Assembly: GCA_910588105.1 (NCBI GenBank) | Contig: CAJUQD010000010.1 | Coordinates: 1-64,000 of the forward strand | From: an uncultured Oscillospiraceae bacterium | Lineage (GTDB): Bacteria > Bacillota > Clostridia > Oscillospirales > Oscillospiraceae | DNA: 64,000 nucleotides | Direction of reading: 5' to 3' | In this document: piece after piece, positions 50,267-58,207 of the stretch | How the letters are laid out: every line of letters begins with the position of its first letter | Position numbering within the stretch: the stretch's first letter is position 1 | The notes under the pieces: generated by a model | What the model was told of the DNA's origin: nothing | Database searches by the model: none | What the model saw: only the letters and a program-made list of their open reading frames with translations | Position numbers and translations under genes: made by a program

Positions 50267-50304
50267 ATACTGCCAGCCGCCCCTGCGGCCGGCAGTATTT
50301 TTTA
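50267..50304 (+). promoter_or_regulatory. -10 box within a terminator-like palindrome
   Basis: TATAAT (50273-50278) probably starts the rhomboid transcript, though the -35 match is weak. It lies within a dyad: ACTGCCAGCCG pairs with CGGCCGGCAGT (with one mismatch bulge) and is followed by ATTTTTT. If transcription began upstream this would be a terminator; as placed, the left arm overlaps the start point. The stretch 49977-50266 otherwise shows no gene. Confidence 0.45.
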
Positions 50305-50320
50305 CCCGAGGTGACCAGCC

Positions 50321-50908
50321 ATGGCCCGAAACGACATAAACCGCCCCACCATGAAGATCTCCTACAACGCCCCGGTGGCCCTCACCTTCGCCCTGCTGTC
50401 CCTGCTGGCGCTGGCAGCCAACTACTTCACCGGCGGCTGGGCCAACGCCCGCCTGTTCTCCGTCTACCAGTGCTCCCTGGCCGACCCCCTGGCCTGGCTG
50501 CGCTTCTTCGGCCACGTGCTGGGCCACAGCGGCTACGCCCACTACATCGGCAACATGGTGCTCATACTGGTCCTGGGGCCCAATCTGGAGGACCGCTTCG
50601 GCAGCTGGAACGTGCTGTGGGCCATTTTGTTCACCGCCCTGGTGTCCGGGCTGGTGCAGTTCCTCTTCTTCCCCAGCACCGCCCTGCTGGGGGCGTCAGG
50701 CATCGTGTTCATGATGATCCTGCTCTCCTCCTTCGGGGGCGTGCGCAACGGCACCATCCCCACCACCCTGATCCTGGTGGCCATCTTCTACCTGGGCGGG
50801 GAGCTGTGGGACGCCATCTTCGTCAAGGACAACATCTCCCAGCTCACCCACATCATCGGCGGGCTGTGCGGGACGGTGCTGGGCTTCGCCCTGTCTGGGA
50901 AGCGGTAG
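50321..50908 (+). CDS. Rhomboid-family intramembrane serine protease
   Basis: 195 residues, six hydrophobic helices. Rhomboid residues are visible: HYIGN in helix 2, the nucleophile Ser in LLGASGIVFMM (GxSG as GASG) in helix 4, and the catalytic His in QLTHIIGGLCG in helix 6. It would cleave membrane proteins within the bilayer; the substrate is unknown. CGAGGTG precedes the ATG. It ends at a terminator and is transcribed alone. Confidence 0.9.
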   Translation: MARNDINRPTMKISYNAPVALTFALLSLLALAANYFTGGWANARLFSVYQCSLADPLAWLRFFGHVLGHSGYAHYIGNMVLILVLGPNLEDRFGSWNVLWAILFTALVSGLVQFLFFPSTALLGASGIVFMMILLSSFGGVRNGTIPTTLILVAIFYLGGELWDAIFVKDNISQLTHIIGGLCGTVLGFALSGKR

Positions 50909-50913
50909 TCCCG

Positions 50914-50943
50914 GCCCCCTCCCATCCAGGAGGGGGCTTTTTT
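50914..50943 (+). terminator. Terminator after the rhomboid gene
   Basis: Stem GCCCCCTCC (50914-50922) / GGAGGGGGC (50929-50937) with six T residues. Confidence 0.93.
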
Positions 50944-50957
50944 CGCGCCTGTAAACA

Positions 50958-51029
50958 ATATGTGAACAACATATATTTTTCTTGACAGGCAGGGTTGCCC
51001 GCGCTAATATATGTGAAGCAAATATATTT
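50958..51029 (+). promoter_or_regulatory. marR promoter flanked by two operator copies
   Basis: TTGACA (50982-50987), 17 bases, TAATAT (51005-51010). Two related 21-base sites, ATATGTGAACAACATATATT at 50958 and ATATGTGAAGCAAATATATT at 51009 (20 bases of each shown), flank it as direct repeats. They are likely binding sites of the MarR protein encoded just downstream. Confidence 0.8.
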
Positions 51030-51041
51030 GGAGGTGTTCCC

Positions 51042-51500
51042 GTGAGCGAGGCTGACCGGATTTCGTTGCTCACCGTATTTCAAACCCTGAAAACCAAAAC
51101 CGCCCGTCTGCTGGAGCCTATCGTTCAGGCAGAGGGACTCACCCCCCTCCAGGCTTCCGTACTGCTCCAGCTGGTCCAAAAGGACGCCGCTGTGGGCGAC
51201 ATCAGCGAGGTCACCTGTATGGGCCAGGCCAACGCCTCCTCCCTGTGCAAAAAGCTGGAGCAGGGCGGCTACCTCACCCGGAGCAGGGACCGGGCCGACG
51301 GCCGGGTAGTCACCCTCTCCCTTACCCCCGAGGGGCGGGCGGCGGCGGGGCGCATCCAAGCAAAGCTGAACCAGTTTCTGGAGCTCATCAACGCCCTCCC
51401 GGCGGAACTGCGCGGCGACCTGATGCGCGGTCTTCAGGCCGCCACCCAAATGCTGGACTACCTATTTGACCAAACCAAAGGAGACCAAAAATCATGCTGA
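51042..51500 (+). CDS. MarR-family transcription regulator
   Basis: 152 residues from GTG 51042 (TTGGAGGTG upstream; an earlier GTG-type frame runs through the promoter and cannot be used). A winged helix of MarR type is clear: LTPLQASVLLQLVQKDAAVGDIS, ANASSLCKKLEQGGYLTRSRDRADGRVVTLSLTPEG, with the D-R-A-D-x-R wing. Dimerisation helices lie at both ends. It overlaps the ABC exporter gene by seven bases and probably represses it until an inducer binds. Confidence 0.93.
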   Translation: MSEADRISLLTVFQTLKTKTARLLEPIVQAEGLTPLQASVLLQLVQKDAAVGDISEVTCMGQANASSLCKKLEQGGYLTRSRDRADGRVVTLSLTPEGRAAAGRIQAKLNQFLELINALPAELRGDLMRGLQAATQMLDYLFDQTKGDQKSC

Positions 51501-54500
51501 AACTTGTTGGCATTACGAAACAGTACACCCTGGGGGGCAATACCATCGACGCCCTGCGGGGGGTGGATCTGGAGTTCCGGGAAAACGAGTTCGTGTCTAT
51601 CCTGGGCCCCTCCGGCTGCGGCAAGACCACCACGCTGAACATCATCGGCGGGCTGGACCGCTACACCAGCGGCGACCTCATCATCAACGGCCGCTCCACC
51701 AAGGACTACAAGGACGGGGACTGGGACGCCTACCGCAACCACTCCATCGGCTTCGTGTTCCAGAGCTACAACCTGATTTCCCACCAGAGCGTGCTGGCCA
51801 ACGTGGAGCTGGCGCTCACCCTGGCGGGCGTGTCCAAGAAGGAGCGCCGCCGCCGGGCGGTGGAGGCGCTGGAACAGGTGGGGCTGGGGGACCAGCTGAA
51901 CAAGGTGCCGTCGCAAATGTCCGGCGGGCAGATGCAGCGGGTGGCCATCGCCCGGGCCCTCATCAACGACCCGGACATCCTCCTGGCCGACGAGCCCACC
52001 GGCGCGCTGGACAGCGAGACCAGCGTGCAGGTGATGGAGCTTTTGAAGGAGGTGGCCCGGGACCGGCTGGTCATCATGGTCACCCATAACCCGGAGCTGG
52101 CCCAGCAGTACTCCACCCGCATCGTCACTTTGAAGGACGGCAGGGTCACCGGCGACTCCAACCCCTACCATTCCCAGGAGCAGGCCCCCGTCCTCACCGG
52201 GAAGCAGGCCAGGGCGGAGAAAAAGCCCTCCATGTCCTTCCTCACCGCCCTGTCCCTGTCGCTGACCAACCTGCGCACCAAAATGGGCCGCACGGTGCTC
52301 ACCGCCTTCGCCGGCTCCATCGGCATCATCGGCATCGCCCTCATCCTGGCCCTGTCCGCCGGCATCAACGACTATATCAACCAGGTGCAGGAGGACACCC
52401 TGTCCAGCTACCCCCTCACCATCCAGGCGGAGAGCACCGACATGACCGCCATGATGGCCTCCCTCATGGGGGCGCGGCACAGCCAGACCGGGGGCGGGGA
52501 GGGCGGCGCCAATCCCGACCCTGACCGGGTGTACGCCTCCACCGTCATGTACGACATGATGGACTCCATGCTCAACGCCGAGGTGGAGACCAACAACCTG
52601 GTGGCCTTCAAGGAGTACCTGGACAACGGGGGCGGCGGCATCAAGGACATGGCCAACATCCACTACAGCTATGACTTTGACTTCGACATCTACACCCAGG
52701 ACGAAAACGGGGACATCATCAAATCCGACGTGATGGCCCTGATGCAGGACGCCATGGCCGCCATGTACGGCGGGGACTACTCGTCCTACTTTGAGCAGAT
52801 GGGCTCCATGTACTCCGCCATGGACGTGTGGGAGGAGCTGCTCCCCGGCGAGGACGGCCAGCTCATCGCCCCCCAGGTGCAGGCCGACTATGAGCTGCTG
52901 TACGGCGGCTGGCCGGAGGACTACGACGAGGTCATTTTGTTTGTGGACGGAAACAACGAGATCTCCGATTTGATGCTCTACGCCCTGGGCCTGATGCCCC
53001 ACGACGACATGGAGGAGGCCATGGTGTCCATGTCCAAGGGGGAGACGGTGGAGATCGGTGAGATGAGCTGGGGCTACGAGGAGCTGTGCAGTCTGGGCTT
53101 CAAGCTCATCCTCCCGGCGGAGTACTACCAGCACGACCCGGCCACGGACACCTACACCGACATGTCCGCCACCGAGGCGGGGATGGATTTCCTCTACAAC
53201 AGCGAGGACACCGGCATCCGCCTGAAGGTTTCCGGCATTGCCCGGCCCCTGGAGGGAGGGAACGGGATGCTGTCCGGCGGCATCGGCTACACCAGCGCCC
53301 TCACCCGCTTCGCCATCGAGACCACCGGGGAAACCGAAATTCTGAAGACCCAGCTGGACGACCCGGACACCGACGTGATCGTCAACCTGCCCTTCCCCAA
53401 GGACGACGACGTGGAGCCCACCGAGGAGGAGAAGGCCGAGGCCGTCACGGAACATTTGAGTACGCTGACCGCCCAGGAGAAAGCGGCGGCCTATGTGGAC
53501 GTGATGGGCCAGCCCTCCCAGGAGTATGTGGATATGGTGGTGGAGCAGCAGATGGCGGGCCTCACCCGGCAGGCCATCGAGGACATGATCGTGGAGCAGT
53601 ACGCGGACGAGATGGGGGTAGACGGGGATACCGTCCGGGGCTACATCGCCGACATGGACGATGACGAGCTGTTCTCCAAGGTGGAGGAAGCCATCGCCCA
53701 GTCCGTTCGGGAGCAGTATGCCCAGGGGATCCAGGACCAGCTGGGGGCCATGAGCCAGGACCAGCTGGCCGCCATGCTGGACGCGGCGGCGGATTCGGAC
53801 GCCTCCCCCCTCCCCATGCCGGTGGAGCCGCTGGAGCCGTGGCAGTTTGTCTACCTCTACGACCACTATATGCCCCCCACCCGGTCCTCCTCCACCTATG
53901 AGGACAACCTGGACCTGCTGGGCTATACCCGGCTGGACTCCCCCTCCGCCATCAGCATCTACGCCACCACCTTCGCCCAGAAGGACGAGATCGCCGACCT
54001 GATCCAGGCCTACAACGACGGCGTGGACAACGAGGAGGACGAGATCACCTACACCGACTATGTGGCATTGCTCATGAGCTCCATCACCGGCATCATCAGC
54101 GGCATCAGCTACCTGCTCATCGCTTTTGTGTCTATCTCCCTGGTGGTGTCGTCCATCATGATCGGCATCATCACCAACATCTCCGTGCTGGAGCGCACCA
54201 AGGAGATCGGCATTCTCCGGGCCGTGGGCGCGTCCAAGCGGGACGTGTCCCGGGTGTTCAACGCCGAGACCCTCATTGTGGGGCTGGCGGCGGGGGTGCT
54301 GGGCATCCTGGTGAGCGTGGCGGCCACCTTCCCCATCAACGCCATCATCCACAACCTGACGGGGCTGGACGACCTCACCGCCGTGCTGCCCGCCGGGGCG
54401 GGGGCCATCCTGGTGTGCATCAGCGTGGCACTCACCGTGTTCGCGGGGCTGATGCCCTCCCGTGGCGCGGCCAAGAAGGACCCGGTGGAGGCGCTGAGGA

Positions 54501-54508
54501 GCGAGTAA
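51494..54508 (+). CDS. ABC exporter, fused ATPase and MacB-type permease
   Basis: 1004 residues. The ATPase is at 1-225: Walker A GPSGCGKTT, signature MSGGQMQRVAIARAL and Walker B ILLADEPTGALDSET. A permease follows: TM1 at about 262-285, a large extracytoplasmic domain of about 580 residues rich in acidic residues, then three helices at about 860-990 ending in the FtsX/MacB core (RTKEIGILRAVGASKRDVSRVF). MacB-type transporters act as mechanotransmitters on extracellular lipoproteins, peptides or drugs. Control by the adjacent MarR suggests response to a toxic compound. Confidence 0.9.
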   Translation: MLKLVGITKQYTLGGNTIDALRGVDLEFRENEFVSILGPSGCGKTTTLNIIGGLDRYTSGDLIINGRSTKDYKDGDWDAYRNHSIGFVFQSYNLISHQSVLANVELALTLAGVSKKERRRRAVEALEQVGLGDQLNKVPSQMSGGQMQRVAIARALINDPDILLADEPTGALDSETSVQVMELLKEVARDRLVIMVTHNPELAQQYSTRIVTLKDGRVTGDSNPYHSQEQAPVLTGKQARAEKKPSMSFLTALSLSLTNLRTKMGRTVLTAFAGSIGIIGIALILALSAGINDYINQVQEDTLSSYPLTIQAESTDMTAMMASLMGARHSQTGGGEGGANPDPDRVYASTVMYDMMDSMLNAEVETNNLVAFKEYLDNGGGGIKDMANIHYSYDFDFDIYTQDENGDIIKSDVMALMQDAMAAMYGGDYSSYFEQMGSMYSAMDVWEELLPGEDGQLIAPQVQADYELLYGGWPEDYDEVILFVDGNNEISDLMLYALGLMPHDDMEEAMVSMSKGETVEIGEMSWGYEELCSLGFKLILPAEYYQHDPATDTYTDMSATEAGMDFLYNSEDTGIRLKVSGIARPLEGGNGMLSGGIGYTSALTRFAIETTGETEILKTQLDDPDTDVIVNLPFPKDDDVEPTEEEKAEAVTEHLSTLTAQEKAAAYVDVMGQPSQEYVDMVVEQQMAGLTRQAIEDMIVEQYADEMGVDGDTVRGYIADMDDDELFSKVEEAIAQSVREQYAQGIQDQLGAMSQDQLAAMLDAAADSDASPLPMPVEPLEPWQFVYLYDHYMPPTRSSSTYEDNLDLLGYTRLDSPSAISIYATTFAQKDEIADLIQAYNDGVDNEEDEITYTDYVALLMSSITGIISGISYLLIAFVSISLVVSSIMIGIITNISVLERTKEIGILRAVGASKRDVSRVFNAETLIVGLAAGVLGILVSVAATFPINAIIHNLTGLDDLTAVLPAGAGAILVCISVALTVFAGLMPSRGAAKKDPVEALRSE

Positions 54509-54643
54509 AGAAGCGTGAGGGCAGGCGCATAGGGGGCTTGGAGCGAAGCGGGGAAAAAGCCCCGCCGCGCCGCGCGGGGCTGGTCTTGCCCGAGACAGAG
54601 CGAAAGCGACCCGGCCATGCGCCCAACCCGAGCGTGACAATAG
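54509..54643 (+). repeat. Family A repeat, copy A5
   Basis: Read on the minus strand it contains CGCTTTCGCTCTGTCTCGGG and CCGCTTCGCTCCAAGCCCC, equivalent to the core blocks of A3 and A4. Its plus-strand left end AAGAAGCGTGAGG follows the stop codon of the ABC gene directly. It includes a strong hairpin (CCCCGCCGCG / CGCGCGGGG region). Confidence 0.7.
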
Positions 54644-54677
54644 CGGCAGTCAAAGAGACACCAGGAGGGCAAGAACC

Positions 54678-55118
54678 ATGGAGCTGATTGTCAAGCATTT
54701 TTCCCAGCTCACCCGGGACGAGCTGTTTGAGATCTACAAGCTGCGGGTGGCGGTGTTCATCGTGGAGCAGCAGTGCGCCTACCCGGAGGTGGACGAGTAC
54801 GACCCTGCCGCCTACCACCTGTGGCTGCACGATGAAGATGGCATCCAGGCCTACCTGCGCCTGCTGCCCCCCCACACCACCTTCGACACCGTGTCTATCG
54901 GCCGGGTCATCGCGGTGAAGCGCCGCCAAGGCCTGGGTGGGCGTATCGTGGCCGAGGGCATCCGCGCCGCCCAGGAGAAATTCGGGGCGGACACCATCAC
55001 CATTGAGGCCCAGACCTACGCCAGGGAACTCTACGAGAAGGCGGGCTTCGTCCAGACCTCCCAGGAATTTCTGGAGGACGGCATCCCCCACATCCGAATG
55101 GTGTGGAACAAGCCGTGA
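54678..55118 (+). CDS. GNAT acetyltransferase, ElaA-like
   Basis: 146 residues. It matches the ElaA group: FEIYKLRVAVFIVEQQCAYPEVDEYD at the N-terminus, GRVIAVKRRQGLGGRIVAEGI as the acetyl-CoA loop, and ELYEKAGF at the C-terminus. Substrate unknown. CAGGAGGG precedes the ATG. A terminator follows nine bases after the stop. Confidence 0.9.
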   Translation: MELIVKHFSQLTRDELFEIYKLRVAVFIVEQQCAYPEVDEYDPAAYHLWLHDEDGIQAYLRLLPPHTTFDTVSIGRVIAVKRRQGLGGRIVAEGIRAAQEKFGADTITIEAQTYARELYEKAGFVQTSQEFLEDGIPHIRMVWNKP

Positions 55119-55127
55119 ACTGAAGCA

Positions 55128-55157
55128 GAGGGCGGCTGCCGCTGGCAGCCGCCCTTT
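55128..55157 (+). terminator. Terminator after the ElaA-like gene
   Basis: Stem GAGGGCGGCTGCC / GGCAGCCGCCCTTTC, short T tail. Confidence 0.75.
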
Positions 55158-55206
55158 CCCCTTGCGTTTTTTGAGCGTTGTGATATAATTGATCGGACAT
55201 TGAGCC

Positions 55207-55370
55207 AGGGCTTGTTAAAAATCGCCAACATGCCCAAGCGGCGTGTCTTTTCCTGCCATACGGCGTTGATTTGACTTGAAATACACAAAGTATTTCTGCG
55301 CCAAGCCGCCTTGCCTGGCGAAAAAATCCCTCGCCGCTGGGCACATCACCAATTTTCAAACAGCACCTAG
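55207..55370 (-). mobile_element. MITE-like element, family B, copy B2
   Basis: 164 bases, inverted relative to B1. The minus strand begins AGGTGCTGTTTGAAAATTG and ends AACAAGCCCT; the centre has the same GAAATACTTTGTGTATTTC palindrome. TA flanks one end; the other end has TG. It lies between the ElaA-like and Mini-III genes and encodes nothing. Confidence 0.78.
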
Positions 55371-55385
55371 ATTGGAGAAATTCCC

Positions 55386-55799
55386 ATGGATTACTTTCAC
55401 CTGTCCGCGCCGCAGGACACCGTGGAGCGCCTCAGCACCCTGGGGCTGGCCCACCTGGGCGACGGGGTGTACGAGCTGATGGTGCGCTCCTGGCTGTGCC
55501 TCCACGGCAAGGCCACCAACACCGGGCTTCACAAGGCGGCGGTCAAGTACGTGTCCGCCCCCGCCCAGGCCAAATTGGTACACGCCATCCTGCCCCTTTT
55601 GAGCGGGGAAGAGCAAGCCGTCTACCGCCGGGGGCGCAACAGCCACACCGCCGCCGTCCCCCGAGGGTCCAGCGTAGGCGAGTACCACGCCGCCACGGCG
55701 CTGGAGTCCCTGTTCGGCTGGCTGTACCTGCAAGGGAAAACGGAGCGCCTGAACGAATTGTTTGAAGCCATGATGGAGGAGGCCGCCCATGCCTTTTGA
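55386..55799 (+). CDS. mrnC: Mini-ribonuclease III
   Basis: 137 residues, an RNase III catalytic domain without a double-stranded RNA-binding domain. GLAHLGDGVYELMVRSWL carries the first acidic cluster, LLSGEEQAVYRRGRNSH the conserved RGRN segment, and EYHAATALESLFGWLYLQG the second acidic cluster (E..E.L.G). Mini-III matures 23S rRNA in Firmicutes. Its last codons (CCC ATG CCT TTT TGA-like overlap, 55789-55800) duplicate the first bases of rqcH. Confidence 0.95.
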   Translation: MDYFHLSAPQDTVERLSTLGLAHLGDGVYELMVRSWLCLHGKATNTGLHKAAVKYVSAPAQAKLVHAILPLLSGEEQAVYRRGRNSHTAAVPRGSSVGEYHAATALESLFGWLYLQGKTERLNELFEAMMEEAAHAF

Positions 55800-55948
55800 C
55801 TCGCCGGCGCAAAGTCCGCTCTGCTCACAGCACCCTTGCGGCCGCTCCTCACGCCGCTCCCTTGCGCCTCCTCTCCCCACAAAGCCAGAGGACGGCTTTG
55901 CGGGGGCCCCATATTTGTTTGGGAGGAACCATAATTATGCCTTTTGAC
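55789..55948 (+). repeat. 12-bp direct repeat around an inserted segment (A7)
   Basis: ATGCCTTTTGAC occurs at 55789-55800, over the mrnC stop, and at 55937-55948, the start of rqcH. The 136 bases between carry CTCCTCTCCCCACAAAGCC plus a hairpin arm (GGCTTTGCGG), sequence shared with 37560 and 61620, and the ribosome site GGGAGGAACC used by rqcH. The direct repeats look like a duplication made on insertion. Confidence 0.7.
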
Positions 55949-57706
55949 GCTATCTTTATGACCGCCCTGGCCGGAGAACTGCGGGAAAAGCTCACCGGCG
56001 GCAAGGTGGACAAGCTCTACCAGCCCGCCCGGGACGAGGCGGTGCTCCACATGCGGGCCGGGCGGGACAACGTGCGGCTGCTGCTGTCCGCCAGCCCCGC
56101 CCACCCCAGGGCCCAGCTCACCCGCGTCCCCCGGGAAAACCCGGAGACGCCCCCCATGTTCTGTATGCTGCTGCGCAAGCACTTCACCGGCGCGCGGCTG
56201 CTGGAGCTCGCCCAGCCCTCCATGGAACGGCTGCTGGACTTCCGCTTTGAGACGCTGGACGAGCTGGGCGACCGGGTGGAGCGGCGGCTGGTGCTGGAGT
56301 GCATCGGGCGCAAGTCCAACCTCATCATGCTGGACGGCGCGGGGCGGATCACCGACTGCATGCGCCGGGCGGACGGGGATCTGTCCGCCCGGCGGCCCGT
56401 GATGCCGGGGCTGTTCTACGCCCCCCCCGAGCCCACCGGGCGGCTGGACCCCTCTGCCATGCCCCCCGATGAACTGCGCGCCTTCGTGCTGCAAAACGCT
56501 CCGGAGGGGGACGGCCAGGGCAGATGGCTGCTGGACACCTTCAACGGCCTGTCCCCCCTGGCCGCCCGGGAGCTGGCCTTTCAGGGGGAGGGCACCCGGG
56601 AGGGGCTGGCAAACCGCCTGGAGCTGCTGATGGACCGGGTGCGGGCGGGGGACTTCACCCCCATTGTCCTTGTCCGGGACGGCAAGCCCTTTGACTTCAC
56701 CTTCATGCCGGTGCTGCAATACGGCCCCTCGGTGGAGCTGCGCCGCTATCCCACCTTCTCCCAGCTGCTGGACGATTTCTACGAGCAGAAGGAGGCCCAG
56801 GAGCGGGTGAAGCAGCGGGGCCAGGACTTCATCCGCTCCGTCACCCAGGCCCGCAACCGCACGGCCAAAAAGATCGCCAACCAGGAGGGCGACCTGGCCA
56901 AAACCGCGGACCGGGAAAAGCTGCGCCAGTACGGCGACATCATCACCACCAACCTCCACGCCATGTCCAAGGGGCAGGCGGCGCTGCGGGCGCAGAACTA
57001 CTACGATCCCCTGGGGGGGGACGCGGACATCCCCCTGGACCCCTTGCTCACCCCCCAGCAAAATGCCGCCAGATACTACAAGGACTACAAAAAGGCCCAG
57101 AAGGCGGAGGAAATGCTCACCCTCCAGCTGGAGAAAAACCGGGCGGAGCTGTCCTATCTGGACAGCGTACTGCAAATGATTTCCCTGTCCGAGGGGGACC
57201 GGGACCTCCAGGAAATCCGCCAGGAGCTGATGGACAACGGCTACCTCAAGCAGCACAAAAAGAAAATGACCGCCAAGGGCAAGGTGAAAATCGTCCACGC
57301 CAAACCCATGGAGTTCCGCTCCAGCGTGGGGCTGGCCATTTTGGTGGGCAAGAACAACAGCCAGAACGACCGGCTCACCCTCAAGGACGCGGACAAGCGG
57401 GATCTGTGGCTCCACGCCCAAAAGCTCCACGGCTCCCATGTGATTTTGAAAACCGGCGGCGTAGAGCCGGACGAGGCGTCCCTCACCGAGGCGGCCATGC
57501 TGGCGGCCTGGTTCTCCCAGGGCCGGGATTCTGGCCAGGTGCCGGTGGACTACACCCCTGTCAAGGCGGTGAAAAAACCCGCCGGGGCCAAGCCGGGGTA
57601 TGTCATTTACAGCACCTGCCGCACGGTGTACGTTACCCCCAGCGAAGAGCTGGTGCGGCGGCTTCGGGACGGGAAAAAGGAAGGGGGCGCGGCGCGCTAT
57701 GTGTGA
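55937..57706 (+). CDS. rqcH: Ribosome quality control protein RqcH (NFACT)
   Basis: 589 residues from ATG 55937. An N-terminal NFACT-N domain (about 1-190), helical coiled-coil region (about 270-430, including QEGDLAKTADREKLRQYGDII) and C-terminal NFACT-R domain (about 445-560, DLWLHAQKLHGSHVILKTGG) are in the usual order. RqcH recruits tRNA-Ala to stalled 50S subunits to add alanine tails. The DR pair known as essential (Asp97-Arg98 in Bacillus) reads Glu97-Arg98 here. The start lies within the 12-bp duplicated sequence. Confidence 0.93.
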   Translation: MPFDAIFMTALAGELREKLTGGKVDKLYQPARDEAVLHMRAGRDNVRLLLSASPAHPRAQLTRVPRENPETPPMFCMLLRKHFTGARLLELAQPSMERLLDFRFETLDELGDRVERRLVLECIGRKSNLIMLDGAGRITDCMRRADGDLSARRPVMPGLFYAPPEPTGRLDPSAMPPDELRAFVLQNAPEGDGQGRWLLDTFNGLSPLAARELAFQGEGTREGLANRLELLMDRVRAGDFTPIVLVRDGKPFDFTFMPVLQYGPSVELRRYPTFSQLLDDFYEQKEAQERVKQRGQDFIRSVTQARNRTAKKIANQEGDLAKTADREKLRQYGDIITTNLHAMSKGQAALRAQNYYDPLGGDADIPLDPLLTPQQNAARYYKDYKKAQKAEEMLTLQLEKNRAELSYLDSVLQMISLSEGDRDLQEIRQELMDNGYLKQHKKKMTAKGKVKIVHAKPMEFRSSVGLAILVGKNNSQNDRLTLKDADKRDLWLHAQKLHGSHVILKTGGVEPDEASLTEAAMLAAWFSQGRDSGQVPVDYTPVKAVKKPAGAKPGYVIYSTCRTVYVTPSEELVRRLRDGKKEGGAARYV

Positions 57707-58154
57707 GTTGATGCCAAACCGGGACCTGCGCCAATGCGCCCGGCAGTCTATCGCCCTGCGCCTCCAGTCCCCCGCCCAGGCGTGGCCCCGCTTTGGCCGG
57801 GACCTGACGCTGGTGGACGAGGACGGCCCGGACGGCTCGCTGCTCTTCGCCTGCCGCACCGACCCGTCCATGTCCAACCCCCTGGGCATCGTCCACGGCG
57901 GGATCACCGCCGCCCTGCTGGACACCTGCATGGGGGTCACCTGCTCCGCTCAGTGCGGCCGGGCCGCCACCCCCACCGTCACCCTGACCGTCAACTATGT
58001 CCGCCCCGTCCCCCTGGACGCCCAGCTGCGGGTGCGCACCCGCACGGTGCGCATCGGCCGCTCCACCGGCCAGCTGTCCGCCGAGGTGTCCCCGGCGGGC
58101 CGCCCGGACGAGGTATTCGCCACCGCCACGGGGGTATACGCCATCCGGCGGTGA
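57699..58154 (+). CDS. Hot-dog thioesterase, PaaI family
   Basis: 151 residues from ATG 57699, overlapping the rqcH stop; an ATG at 57711 is also possible. The hot-dog signature is SNPLGIVHGGITAALLDTCMGV, with TLTVNYVRPVPLDAQLRVRT and a C-terminal strand ATGVYAIRR. PaaI-type enzymes hydrolyse small acyl-CoAs. Substrate unknown. Translational overlap with rqcH suggests co-expression. Confidence 0.9.
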   Translation: MCELMPNRDLRQCARQSIALRLQSPAQAWPRFGRDLTLVDEDGPDGSLLFACRTDPSMSNPLGIVHGGITAALLDTCMGVTCSAQCGRAATPTVTLTVNYVRPVPLDAQLRVRTRTVRIGRSTGQLSAEVSPAGRPDEVFATATGVYAIRR

Positions 58155-58172
58155 ATACAGCTTCTCAAGTAA

Positions 58173-58206
58173 AAAGGGCCGCCCCTCTGCAAAGGGGCGG
58201 CCTTTC
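58173..58206. terminator. Terminator between convergent genes
   Basis: Stem AAGGGCCGCCCCT / AGGGGCGGCCTTT. A run of five T on the minus strand makes it stronger for the pullulanase gene. Confidence 0.88.
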
Positions 58207-58207
58207 C

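Noticed and set aside
51458..54640. 1060-codon minus-strand frame opposite the ABC exporter
   Set aside because: Same reason: shadow of a GC-rich gene whose plus-strand motifs (Walker A/B, signature) are unambiguous.
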